Below, in pieces: positions 17,705 through 25,512 of a stretch of 64,000 nt of DNA. The stretch spans positions 1 to 64,000 of the forward strand of contig NZ_JAXCHT010000023.1 of NCBI RefSeq assembly GCF_035984655.1. Reading direction: 5' to 3'. The notes below the pieces were generated by a model, which saw only the letters and a list, made by a program, of their open reading frames with translations, had not been told where the DNA came from and did not search any database. This DNA is from Actimicrobium sp035984655. Its GTDB lineage: Bacteria > Pseudomonadota > Gammaproteobacteria > Burkholderiales > Burkholderiaceae_D. The translations under genes were made by a program, and so were the position numbers. Each line of letters begins with the position of its first letter. The stretch's first letter is position 1.

Positions 17705-17737
17705 ATACTAGGGCCTCAAGCACACTTGAAGGTCAAG
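17705..17737 (-). promoter_or_regulatory. MerR-type promoter with operator dyad
   Basis: On the minus strand: -35 CTTGACC (17731-17737), then dyad CTTCAAG-TGTG-CTTGAGG (17714-17732), then -10 TAGTAT (17705-17710). The -35 to -10 spacer is 19-20 bp rather than 17, the hallmark of promoters that MerR proteins untwist. The dyad resembles SoxR-class operators. It drives the nitroreductase; the MerR start lies just to its right. Confidence 0.8.
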
Positions 17738-17743
17738 CAGAAA

Positions 17744-18130
17744 ATGAAAATTGGTGAACTTTCCCAGAAAACCGGCATGGCGGCCTCGGCCATCCGCTTT
17801 TATGAAGAGCGCGGCCTGCTGCCCGCGGCCACGCGCGGCAGCAACGGCTACCGCCACTATGCCGACAATACGGTGCAGCGCCTGATTCTGGTCCGCTCGG
17901 CCCAACGGATGGGATTTTCACTGGTAACCATCCGTGGCCTGTTTTCCTGGGACGGCGAGTGTTCGAAGGAAAAGACGCTGGAAGAAGTCGATGTGCGCCT
18001 GCGTGAGGTCGCCGAGATCGAACTCTCGCTCAATGCACAGCGCACCGAATTGCTTGCCTTGCGCAGCGCCCTTGAACACAGCATGGCGACGGGTCAGGCG
18101 ATGGACTGTGAGCACCATGCGGTGCAATGA
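17744..18130 (+). CDS. MerR-family transcriptional regulator
   Basis: 128 residues starting MKIGELSQKTGMAASAIRFYEERGLL, the canonical winged-helix start of the family; 24 upstream in-frame codons are excluded because they cover the operator. A dimerisation coiled coil follows (about 75-120). A Cys near residue 72 (DGECSKEK) and one at DCEHH near the end could bind metal or sense redox, but the four-Cys Fe-S cluster of SoxR is absent. It most likely controls the divergent nitroreductase and itself. Confidence 0.9.
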   Translation: MKIGELSQKTGMAASAIRFYEERGLLPAATRGSNGYRHYADNTVQRLILVRSAQRMGFSLVTIRGLFSWDGECSKEKTLEEVDVRLREVAEIELSLNAQRTELLALRSALEHSMATGQAMDCEHHAVQ

Positions 18131-18233
18131 GGCACCTGAACGACCCGACAACACTCTCTTTAATTAATGGAGATCAAGAAGCCATTGTGCGGCGGGTAGA
18201 TTTGAAGTAGCTTCTAGGCTACATTGACGCCGT

Positions 18234-18557
18234 ATGATTGAATTATTTCGATATCAACGTGAGGACGGGCGCGAACCTTTCACCGAATGGCTCGATGCCA
18301 TGCGCGATAAAGTTGCCCAGGCACGAATTCGAATTCGTTTGCGACAGGTGGAAGCTGGAAACTTCGGTGATTGCGAACCAGTGGGAGACGGCGTGATCGA
18401 GCTCCGCGTGCATATTGGAGGCGGCTATCGGGTGTACTGTGCCCGGCACGGGAAATCGGTTGTGATCCTCCTTCTGGGTGGCGACAAACGTTCGCAGTCA
18501 GCAGACATCAAACAGGCCAAGGTACTTTGGATCGAATGGAAACGGAGGCAAGAATGA
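18234..18557 (+). CDS. RelE/ParE-superfamily toxin (Gp49/HigB-like)
   Basis: 107 residues, basic, with the killer-protein pattern: FTEWLDAMRDKVAQARIRIRL helix pair, GVIELRVHIGGGYRVYCARHG beta strands, and LLLGGDKRSQSADIKQAK near the C-terminus. Such toxins cleave mRNA on ribosomes. Stop codon overlaps the start of the antitoxin gene (ATGA); the toxin-first order is typical of HigBA-like modules. Confidence 0.88.
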   Translation: MIELFRYQREDGREPFTEWLDAMRDKVAQARIRIRLRQVEAGNFGDCEPVGDGVIELRVHIGGGYRVYCARHGKSVVILLLGGDKRSQSADIKQAKVLWIEWKRRQE

Positions 18558-18883
18558 GCAAATTGAAAGGCGTTGTCTCGCACCACGAACGGGAAGTCGC
18601 CGAATTGCGCGCCGACCGGGAACTGGCGGTCCAATACCTGAAGGCGGCCATGGAATCGCTCGACAATCCCGACGACCGCGCTGCAGGCTTGCTGGCGCTT
18701 CGAACCGTTGCAGAAGCCTATGGCGGGTTGGCTGCGGTCGCGGCGGAGGCCGGCATCAGTCGGGAATCCCTGTACCGGACCTTATCGCCAAAGGGCAATC
18801 CGACGCTCAGGACGCTGCTGGCCGTCCTCAAAACAGTCGGGATGAGGCTGTCCGTCGAACCTGACCATCATGCTCACGCATGA
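18554..18883 (+). CDS. HTH antitoxin of the module
   Basis: 109 residues from ATG with an upstream GGAGG-like site. The C-terminal half is an HTH (GLAAVAAEAGISRESLYRTLSPKGNPTLRTLLAVLKTVG), matching the antidote family that pairs with Gp49-like toxins. The N-terminal half should wrap the toxin. It probably represses the pair's own promoter upstream of 18234. Confidence 0.88.
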   Translation: MSKLKGVVSHHEREVAELRADRELAVQYLKAAMESLDNPDDRAAGLLALRTVAEAYGGLAAVAAEAGISRESLYRTLSPKGNPTLRTLLAVLKTVGMRLSVEPDHHAHA

Positions 18884-18934
18884 CGGGAACGTCTTGTTCC
18901 GATATGAATGACGTTGGAGCACCAGCCTTGACCG

Positions 18935-20608
18935 TCAATTAATCAACACCTGATGCAACGACTGCACCGCAGCGGCACCCTCGCCCACCGCCGCCGCAAC
19001 CCGCTTGACCGAGCCGCTGCGTACGTCGCCGACGGCAAAGATGCCGGGGCGGCTGGTTTCCAGATAATGCGGGCTGCGGTCAAGTGGCCACGCACCGGGC
19101 GGCAAGGCATCGCCGGTCAGCACGAACTGCTTTGGATCGAGTGCCAGGCAATCGCCCAGCCAGCTGGTATTGGGCTCGGCGCCGAGAAACAGGAACAGGT
19201 GTCGCACCGGCAGCGTCTGCATCGGCGCGTCGCGCCGCTCCAGGCATAAACTCTCCAGATGCGATTCACCGTGCAACGCCGCCACCCGGGTTTGCCGGTG
19301 CAGCGTGATGTTGGCGGCGGCCTCGATGCGCTGGATCAGGTAATGCGACATGCTGGCAGCCAGCCCGTCGGCGCGCACCACGATATGCACCTGCTTCGCA
19401 TAGCGCGACAGGAACACTGCCGCTTGCCCGGCCGAATTGCCGCCGCCCACCACCACGATCTCTTCGCTGGTGCAGAAAGTCGCTTCCATGTACGACGCGT
19501 TGTAATACACGCCGCGTCCTTCGTAGCGCGCCAGCTCCGGCAGTTCCGGCTTGCGGTAGCGCGCGCCGGTGGCGATGACGATGGCGCGCGCATGCAGCCG
19601 CTCGCCATTGTCGAGTCCGATGTCGTAGCCCAGCTCGTCGCCCTGGCACACCACATCGACCACTTCCACCGGGACCGCGACTTCGGCGCCGAACTTGCGC
19701 GCCTGTGACAGGCCGCGACCGGCCAGCGCCTGGCCGGAAATCCCGGTGGGAAAGCCAAAGTAATTCTCGATTTTCGAGCTGGTGCCGGCCTGCCCGCCGG
19801 GTGCCTTGGCGTCGAGCACCGCCACCGGCAATCCTTCCGAGGCGGCATACACAGCCGCAGCCAGCCCGCCCGGGCCAGCGCCGACCACCACCACGTCGAA
19901 CTGCCGGCCATGCAACGAGTCGGGACTGATGCCGGTGGCGTCGGCCAGATCGCGAATACTAGGCCGGCGCAGGATCGCGCCCTGCGGCGTGACCACCGCC
20001 GGCACGTCGTCGACGGTGATGTCGAAGCGCGCCATCATGTCGGCCGTGGTGTCGTGCTCGTGGATATCGAAGTACGCTGCCGGTTGCCCATTGCGCGCCA
20101 TGAATTCGCGCAGCTGCAAGGTTTCAGGCGCGCGCTGCGAACCGATCAGGATCACGCCGCCGGACTGGTCCTGGATATACGCCACGCGGCGCAGAATGTA
20201 GGCGCGCATGATGGTTTCGCTCAGCTCGGCCTCGGTGATGACGAGCGTGCGCAAGGCATCTTCTTCGATCACCAGCAAATCGCAGTCGGTCAGCGCGCAC
20301 CCGGTTGCCACTGCTGCGCGTCCCGCCAGCGTTGCCGCTTCGCCGGTGAACATGCCGGCGCTGTGCACGCCGATCACGCGGGCCTCCAGCGCTGACTGGC
20401 GGGTGATCTCGATCTGCCCGTCGAAAATGACAAACATCGGAATATGGCGCTGCCCCTGTTCGAACAAAATGCTGCCGGCAGGGAACATGCGACGTTCTCC
20501 GTAGCGTTCCATCACGGCGAACTGTTCGGCGGTCAGGGAAGGAAAAATCTGTTGTCGACGGGTACTGTCGATGCCGGCGTGTGCGCTCGGTGAGAGGGGT
20601 GTGGTCAT
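18935..20608 (-). CDS. cNMP-binding / thioredoxin reductase-like flavoprotein
   Basis: 557 residues from ATG (MTTPLSPSAHAG); the frame is open 78 codons upstream but without coding character. Three parts: a Crp-like cyclic-nucleotide domain (about 25-145), a thioredoxin/glutaredoxin-like segment (about 150-225, with VDDVPAVV and its likely cis-Pro), and a FAD/NADPH reductase (about 235-557: GAGPGGLAAA for FAD, GGGNSAGQAA for NADPH, and a C-terminal VGDVRSGS motif). The redox CxxC of thioredoxin reductase is replaced by NASY (segment YYNASYMEATF). Suggests an electron transfer enzyme gated by a ligand. Confidence 0.88.
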   Translation of the reverse strand: MTTPLSPSAHAGIDSTRRQQIFPSLTAEQFAVMERYGERRMFPAGSILFEQGQRHIPMFVIFDGQIEITRQSALEARVIGVHSAGMFTGEAATLAGRAAVATGCALTDCDLLVIEEDALRTLVITEAELSETIMRAYILRRVAYIQDQSGGVILIGSQRAPETLQLREFMARNGQPAAYFDIHEHDTTADMMARFDITVDDVPAVVTPQGAILRRPSIRDLADATGISPDSLHGRQFDVVVVGAGPGGLAAAVYAASEGLPVAVLDAKAPGGQAGTSSKIENYFGFPTGISGQALAGRGLSQARKFGAEVAVPVEVVDVVCQGDELGYDIGLDNGERLHARAIVIATGARYRKPELPELARYEGRGVYYNASYMEATFCTSEEIVVVGGGNSAGQAAVFLSRYAKQVHIVVRADGLAASMSHYLIQRIEAAANITLHRQTRVAALHGESHLESLCLERRDAPMQTLPVRHLFLFLGAEPNTSWLGDCLALDPKQFVLTGDALPPGAWPLDRSPHYLETSRPGIFAVGDVRSGSVKRVAAAVGEGAAAVQSLHQVLIN

Positions 20609-20858
20609 GATGGCGCCCGTTACTGTGGGTTGTATGGAGCCCGGCACCAGCGCGCTGTCGTGCTGGTCGGGCCGGGTGTCGCGGCGCGCTCCAGTGTAGC
20701 CCAGCCGACGGCAATCGGTGTCGACGGCATGATGACAACCATTTGATGGGACAGGACGGCAGGACGGGAAGACGGCGGCGCAAGAGGCCGGAACAACGCA
20801 GACCGTGCGCCGACGCTGCGGTTTTCCGTAGCGCCACTGCATGCGGTCTGCCAGCTGC

Positions 20859-21308
20859 TTAGTTCACGATCACTTTCCGGGCGCGGCTGGCCACTTTTTT
20901 GGGCAACGACAGCTCCAGAATCCCATCGTTGTATTTCGCCTCGACCTTTTCATCGTCGATGTCGGTGGCGAGCGTGAAGCTGCGATATTGCTGGCCGTAG
21001 TAGCGCTCGCTGCGCACCACCGTGCGGCCCTCTTTTTCCTCGGTTTCACGCTTGGTTTCGGCGCTGATCGAGACCTGGTTGTGATCGACATCGACCTTGA
21101 TGTCGTCTTTCTTTACTCCGGGAATTTCAGCCTTGACCAGATAGTTCTGTTCATTTTCGGTCACCTCGATACGGATGCGCGGCTCCGTTTCAAAATCGCG
21201 CAGTCCCGGCATCAGGCTGAAATCGCGGAAAAAATCTTCGATGCCGCGCAGCGGTTTGATGCGGGCTATCTCGTTGAACGGATCGAAACGGGTCAGGTTG
21301 CTGGCCAT
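20859..21308 (-). CDS. Small heat-shock protein (Hsp20/IbpA type)
   Basis: 149 residues. The ATG of MASNLTRFDPFNEIARIKP is preferred because GGAGAA lies 5-10 bp upstream; an ATG four codons earlier would include that site. The alpha-crystallin domain spans about residues 45-140 (IEVTENEQNYLVKAEIPGVKK, then GILELSLPKK with the conserved A/G-x-L). ATP-independent holdase that protects unfolding proteins. It follows the hemerythrin gene on the same strand with a short gap and may be co-expressed. Confidence 0.93.
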   Translation of the reverse strand: MASNLTRFDPFNEIARIKPLRGIEDFFRDFSLMPGLRDFETEPRIRIEVTENEQNYLVKAEIPGVKKDDIKVDVDHNQVSISAETKRETEEKEGRTVVRSERYYGQQYRSFTLATDIDDEKVEAKYNDGILELSLPKKVASRARKVIVN

Positions 21309-21359
21309 ACTGTTCTCCATGAAAGTGGCGTTGAGGGAAAAAACCTTTCCTGCTAATTT

Positions 21360-21800
21360 TCAGCGGCTGTTGCTGGATTCTTCCTGCTGATGACGCTGGA
21401 TGCGCGGCCAGCTGGCCTGGGTCAGGTCCAGCTTCACGGCGATCTCAGCGTCAATCGTTGCATGATCGAGCGGGACCCATCGTTGCAGCAATTCAATGGC
21501 GTGGCGCGCCGCGTCAAACCGACCCAGCATCACATCCGGAACCACGTTATGCAGCGCCGCGAGCACACGTGCGTGTTGTTCGCGATGGTTGTGCAAGCCG
21601 GGCAGGCCGAGCTCCTCCATGCGTGCCTCTTCGTCGCGGAAGTTGCATTCCATGCTGAAGATCAACGCAAACAGATGTGGCCCGAAGGTGTGGTCCGGCA
21701 GGGTTTCAAGGCAAGTCAGTTGTTCGATCAGGTCGTGGTGCGGATGATCCGGATCGGCAACGGCAGTGGCCGCGGCCGGTGGAGAAAAGTGCGCTTCCAT
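21360..21800 (-). CDS. Hemerythrin-like non-haem di-iron protein
   Basis: 146 residues. His/Glu iron ligands are spaced as in bacteriohemerythrins: PHHDLIEQL (His), HLFALIFSMECNFRDEEARM (Glu), HNHREQHARVL (two His), and VPLDHATIDAEI (His, Asp). Such proteins bind oxygen or nitric oxide. An FNR-like site lies about 140 bp upstream, which would fit oxygen-responsive expression. Upstream of, and probably co-transcribed with, the small heat-shock protein. Confidence 0.85.
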   Translation of the reverse strand: MEAHFSPPAAATAVADPDHPHHDLIEQLTCLETLPDHTFGPHLFALIFSMECNFRDEEARMEELGLPGLHNHREQHARVLAALHNVVPDVMLGRFDAARHAIELLQRWVPLDHATIDAEIAVKLDLTQASWPRIQRHQQEESSNSR

Positions 21801-22134
21801 TTGTGGTTCCAGTCACGCGGTCAGCATCAGGTTAAGGTGAACGGTGCAGCGGTTCAGGCGCCAAAAGCGGGGTAAGCCGCCACTTCGCAGTGCGCATTCA
21901 AATTTAAACGTAAACATGCGGCACCGCAGTAGCGGCGCTTGATCGAAGTCAAAGGATGAGCAAAGTTAGTTCGATCGGCTGGCGGCTCGACCTGCCCCGA
22001 TGTAACCGCATGCCGTGGTTTCGCGCGTCCTGCCGAACAATGTCATTCGGAGGCGCCCGCCAGGGTTCTTTTAGTTGGCCGCGAGTGAAGTAAAATTCCG
22101 GCCTCTGACAAAGATTCCCTATTGAAAGTCTCCA
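21801..22134. other. Intergenic region between divergent genes
   Basis: 334 bp without a credible gene. Holds an FNR/ANR-like palindrome (21939-21952) and probably the promoters of the hemerythrin gene (left) and the TPR gene (right). GC falls locally around 21895-21915, as in promoter DNA. Confidence 0.5.
21939..21952. promoter_or_regulatory. FNR/ANR-like binding site
   Basis: TTGATCGAAGTCAA matches the consensus TTGAT-N4-ATCAA at 9 of 10 defined positions. It lies 139 bp upstream of the hemerythrin start and about 180 bp from the TPR start. An oxygen-responsive regulator of the Crp/FNR class would bind here. Confidence 0.5.
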
Positions 22135-23019
22135 TTGACCTCACCGCCAGCCTCATCCCCTCCGTCCGCGCAACTGAGCATTCCCGACGCCCTCGCGCTG
22201 GCGTACCAGCACTGGAACGCGGGCCAGGCCGATCAGGCCGAACAGTTGTGTCAGCGTGTGCTGGCAGTGTGGCCCGGGCAGGCCGACGCCTTGCAGCTGA
22301 TGGGCATCATGGCGCACGCGTATGGCAACCTGGATCTGGCGATTACCCATCTGCGCCAGGCCTGCCTGGCGCCGCGCACACCGGCGACCCACTTCAGCAA
22401 TCTGGCCGAGATGTGCCGGCAAAAAGGACTGTTGGCCGAAGCGGAACAAGCCGGTCAACGCGCCGTGGCGCTCGACCCGAACCTGGTCGCAGCATGGAAC
22501 AATCTCGGCATCATCCTGCAGGAAAGCGGCAAGCTCGACGCCAGCCTGCAATGTCTGGCGCGGGTGGTGGCGCTGCAGCCCGACGGCGCCGTGGCGCATA
22601 ACAACCTGGCCAATACCTACCGCCGGCTGGGCCGACTCGAACCTGCCGATGCGCACTACCGCAAGGCCATCGCGCTCAATCCGGGTTACGCCGAGGCGTA
22701 CAGCAATCTGGCCTTCCTGCTCAGTTCGCAGGGACAGTTCGATGCTGCTGCGGCGGCGGCCCGCCATGCCATCGAGCTCAATCCCCGCCTCGCCGATGCT
22801 TATCTGAATCTGGCCGAGATCGAGAGCGCGCGCCTGCGCAACCACGAGGCGATGCGTTGGCTCGATGCCCTGCTGTCGTTCGCGCCGCAACATGCCGCCG
22901 GGCTGGCGGCACGGGCCCAGGTGCTGCGCAAGATGGATCGCCTCGAGGAGGCGCTGGCGTGCGCCCATCAGGCGCTGGCGTGCGCCCAGCAGGCGCTGGC
23001 GCTCGCGCCGCACACTTGA
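22135..23019 (+). CDS. Tetratricopeptide repeat protein
   Basis: 294 residues if translation begins at the TTG at 22135; the first in-frame ATG is much further in, so the start is uncertain and no clear ribosome-binding site is seen. Seven or eight TPR units cover nearly the whole length, with typical A-W-N-N-L-G, NNLANTYRRLGR and A-LNP-YAEAYSNLA patterns. No enzyme domain follows, although related proteins often carry a C-terminal glycosyltransferase or sulfotransferase. It probably serves as a protein scaffold. cysC follows 181 bp downstream. Confidence 0.75.
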   Translation: MTSPPASSPPSAQLSIPDALALAYQHWNAGQADQAEQLCQRVLAVWPGQADALQLMGIMAHAYGNLDLAITHLRQACLAPRTPATHFSNLAEMCRQKGLLAEAEQAGQRAVALDPNLVAAWNNLGIILQESGKLDASLQCLARVVALQPDGAVAHNNLANTYRRLGRLEPADAHYRKAIALNPGYAEAYSNLAFLLSSQGQFDAAAAAARHAIELNPRLADAYLNLAEIESARLRNHEAMRWLDALLSFAPQHAAGLAARAQVLRKMDRLEEALACAHQALACAQQALALAPHT

Positions 23020-23200
23020 GCGGCGCAGACGACGGTATCGTTCCCGCCGCGATTGCCCAGCGCTTTGCCACTGCCGCCGGAGGCGCCTGCACGCAACTCC
23101 GCACGCTGCCGCAGCTCCGCCATGATGGCGACTGGGCGTCGCTGTGGCCCGGCCTGTTGCTGATCACTCCCCGTTGCCTTGCCCCTCACCCGACCCTGCC

Positions 23201-23842
23201 ATGAAACCAGACCTGACTCCCGTTGTGCATACCCTCGACGCCACTACCCGGGCGACCCACTACGGCCATCCCGGCGCGGTGCTGTGGCTCACGGGTCTGT
23301 CGGCATCCGGCAAATCGTCGCTGTCGATGGCACTGGAGCAGGCCCTGATGGCACGCGGCTATTCCTGTTACGTGCTCGATGGCGACAATTTGCGCCATGG
23401 CCTCAACGCCAATCTCGGTTTCAGTCCGGCCGGACGCAGCGAAAACATCCGGCGCGTTGGCGAAGTCGCCGCCCTGTTTGCCGATGCCGGACTGATCTGC
23501 ATTACCGCCTTCATTTCACCGTATCGTGCCGATCGGGCACGGGCACGCCAATCCTGCCGCAGCCAATTCCACGAAATTCACGTCGCCGCATCGCTGGCGA
23601 CTTGCGAGGCGCGTGATCCCAAGGGCCTGTACCGCAAGGCCCGCAGCGGCGAACTGCAGGACTTCACCGGCATCAGCGCGCCTTACGAAGCGCCGGAACA
23701 TCCTGACCTGACCATCGACACGACCTCGGACAGCCTGCCGGCAAGCCTGCAGAAATTGCTCGACTACGTGATCGCGCATTACCCGCTCGGCGCGCCGGCA
23801 GGGTCTGCCGGCTTGGCTGGCGCCGCCGACCCGACCGCATAG
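23201..23842 (+). CDS. cysC: Adenylylsulfate kinase
   Basis: 213 residues from ATG (MKPDLTPVVHTLDATTRA). P-loop GLSASGKSS, the substrate motif LDGDNLRHGLN, SENIRRVGEVAALFADAGLI and FISPYRADR are all present, so it should phosphorylate adenylyl sulfate to PAPS. There are no sulfate-assimilation genes nearby, and a stand-alone cysC beside a TPR gene may feed a sulfotransferase encoded elsewhere rather than cysteine synthesis. The C-terminal 20 residues are Gly/Ala-rich and variable. Confidence 0.93.
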   Translation: MKPDLTPVVHTLDATTRATHYGHPGAVLWLTGLSASGKSSLSMALEQALMARGYSCYVLDGDNLRHGLNANLGFSPAGRSENIRRVGEVAALFADAGLICITAFISPYRADRARARQSCRSQFHEIHVAASLATCEARDPKGLYRKARSGELQDFTGISAPYEAPEHPDLTIDTTSDSLPASLQKLLDYVIAHYPLGAPAGSAGLAGAADPTA

Positions 23843-24021
23843 CCTGCGCCACCGGGAGGCGGCGGTTCAAGCGATGCACCGCCGCGGCAGCTGACGCCGG
23901 CGCCGGTGTGCTTGCCAGCCTCGCCTGCATGCAGTCGATACGCACCTGCCACGCGGTCGCAGCGTCAGTGCAGGCGCTGGCCGGACGGACCAGCGCCCTG
24001 CATATCCGGCGCAACACACGT

Positions 24022-24038
24022 CGCACCAGCACGGGGCA
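24022..24038 (+). promoter_or_regulatory. NtrC-like enhancer site
   Basis: CGCACC-AGCAC-GGGGCA fits the NtrC consensus TGCACY-N5-GGTGCA with two mismatches in the twelve defined bases. Its centre is about 115 bp upstream of the start expected from the sigma-54 promoter, a normal enhancer distance. Single site, so binding strength is uncertain. Confidence 0.5.
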
Positions 24039-24117
24039 GGCTCTGCCTGATTACCACCCTTGCGTGCCCGGCCGCATCGGATTCATGCCTTTTTCGCATC
24101 ATTCGAGGGATTTTCAG

Positions 24118-24134
24118 TTGGCACATATTCTGCT
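24118..24134 (+). promoter_or_regulatory. Sigma-54 promoter of the urt-ure operon
   Basis: TTGGCACATATTCTGCT: GG (24120-24121) and GC (24132-24133) are separated by exactly 10 bases, and TGGCAC-N5-NTGCT matches the -24/-12 consensus. It sits 57 bp upstream of the urtA start. Expected to be activated by NtrC under nitrogen limitation. Confidence 0.75.
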
Positions 24135-24191
24135 AACTGAAGATGGCGATTTCTCGCGACCAGGTCGGTCAACCCAACAACAGGAGTAATC

Positions 24192-25445
24192 ATGTCCCGT
24201 CGCACCCTACTCAAGGCCAGCGCCCTCGGCGCTCTCTCCGTACTCGCTTCTGCCTGGCTGGCGCCAGCGTTCGGCGCCGACACCATCAAGGTCGGCATCC
24301 TGCACTCGCTGTCGGGCACGATGGCGATTTCGGAAACGTCGCTCAAGGATGTCGCCCTGATGACCATCGAAGACATCAACGCCAAGGGCGGCGTGATGGG
24401 CAAGATGCTGGAACCGGTAATCGTCGATCCCGCTTCGAACTGGCCGTTGTTTGCCGAAAAGGCACGCCAGCTGATCGCCCAGGACAAGGTTGCCGTGGTG
24501 TTCGGTTGCTGGACCTCGGTGTCGCGCAAATCGGTGCTGCCGGTGTTCAAGGAACTCAACAGCCTGCTGTTCTATCCGGTGCAGTACGAAGGCGAGGAGC
24601 TTGAAAAGAATGTGTTCTACACCGGCGCCGCACCGAACCAGCAAGCCATCCCGGCCACCGAATACCTGATGTCCAAGGAAGGCGGCGGCGCCAAGCGTTT
24701 CGTGCTGCTGGGCACCGACTACGTGTATCCGCGCACCACCAATAAAATCCTGCGCGCGTTCCTGAAATCAAAAGGCGTCAAGGACAGCGACATCGACGAG
24801 GTCTATACCCCGTTCGGTCATTCCGATTATCAAACCATCGTCGCCAACATCAAGAAGTTTGCCGCCGGCGGCAAGACAGCAGTGATCTCGACCATCAATG
24901 GCGACTCCAACGTGCCGTTCTACAAGGAACTCGGCAACGCCGGCCTGAAGGCAACCGATGTGCCGGTGGTGGCGTTCTCGGTCGGTGAAGAAGAATTGCG
25001 CGGCGTCGATACCAAGCCATTGCTCGGACATCTGGCGGCGTGGAATTATTTCGAGTCGGTCAAGAATCCGGTCAACGACGCCTTCATCAAGCAATGGAAA
25101 GCCTACGCGCTTGCCAAGAAACTGCCGAACGCCGCCACCGTGGTCACCAACGACCCGATGGAAGCAACCTATGTCGGTATCCACATGTGGAAACAGGCGG
25201 TTGAAAAAGCCAAGAGCACCGATACCGACAAGGTCATCGCCGCAATGGCCGGCCAAACCTTCAAGGCACCTTCAGGTTTCGAGCTGACCATGGACGCCAC
25301 CAATCACCATTTGCACAAGCCGGTCATGATTGGCGAAATCAAGGGTGACGGCCAGTTCAATGTAGTCTGGAAAACCAAGGGTCCGGTACGGGCGCAGCCA
25401 TGGAGCCCATACATCGTGGGCAACGAAGGCAAGCAAAAGCTGTAA
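24192..25445 (+). CDS. urtA: Urea ABC transporter binding protein
   Basis: 417 residues with an AGGAG Shine-Dalgarno. It begins MSRRTLLKASALGALSVLAS; the SRRTLLK motif is a twin-arginine signal, as is common for UrtA. The mature part is a leucine-binding-protein fold (IKVGILHSLSGTMAISETSLKD) that captures urea in the periplasm. First gene of a chain of at least twelve co-directional genes. A stem-loop follows its stop, so urtA mRNA may be more abundant than that of downstream genes. Confidence 0.96.
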   Translation: MSRRTLLKASALGALSVLASAWLAPAFGADTIKVGILHSLSGTMAISETSLKDVALMTIEDINAKGGVMGKMLEPVIVDPASNWPLFAEKARQLIAQDKVAVVFGCWTSVSRKSVLPVFKELNSLLFYPVQYEGEELEKNVFYTGAAPNQQAIPATEYLMSKEGGGAKRFVLLGTDYVYPRTTNKILRAFLKSKGVKDSDIDEVYTPFGHSDYQTIVANIKKFAAGGKTAVISTINGDSNVPFYKELGNAGLKATDVPVVAFSVGEEELRGVDTKPLLGHLAAWNYFESVKNPVNDAFIKQWKAYALAKKLPNAATVVTNDPMEATYVGIHMWKQAVEKAKSTDTDKVIAAMAGQTFKAPSGFELTMDATNHHLHKPVMIGEIKGDGQFNVVWKTKGPVRAQPWSPYIVGNEGKQKL

Positions 25446-25455
25446 TGCCACGCTT

Positions 25456-25480
25456 TGCCAACCGGCTGGTCCGGTTGGCA
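25456..25480 (+). terminator. Intercistronic stem-loop after urtA
   Basis: Perfect 10-bp stem (25456-25465 TGCCAACCGG against 25471-25480) with 5-nt loop CTGGT and no T run. It is more likely an mRNA-stabilising or attenuating hairpin, giving excess binding protein over permease, than a full terminator. Confidence 0.6.
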
Positions 25481-25512
25481 TCTGATTCACGCCGTCCTGG
25501 AAAAAGCAGCGC

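Larger units (their letters stand above)
23843..24191. other. Regulatory region upstream of the urea operon
   Basis: 349 bp without a gene, carrying an NtrC-like site and a sigma-54 promoter at its right end, in the normal enhancer-to-promoter order. Nothing else was recognised. Confidence 0.6.

Noticed and set aside
23020..23200. Truncated alpha/beta-hydrolase gene
   Set aside because: A GADDGIVP-like stretch is suggestive but too short and without upstream motifs; kept only as a remark.
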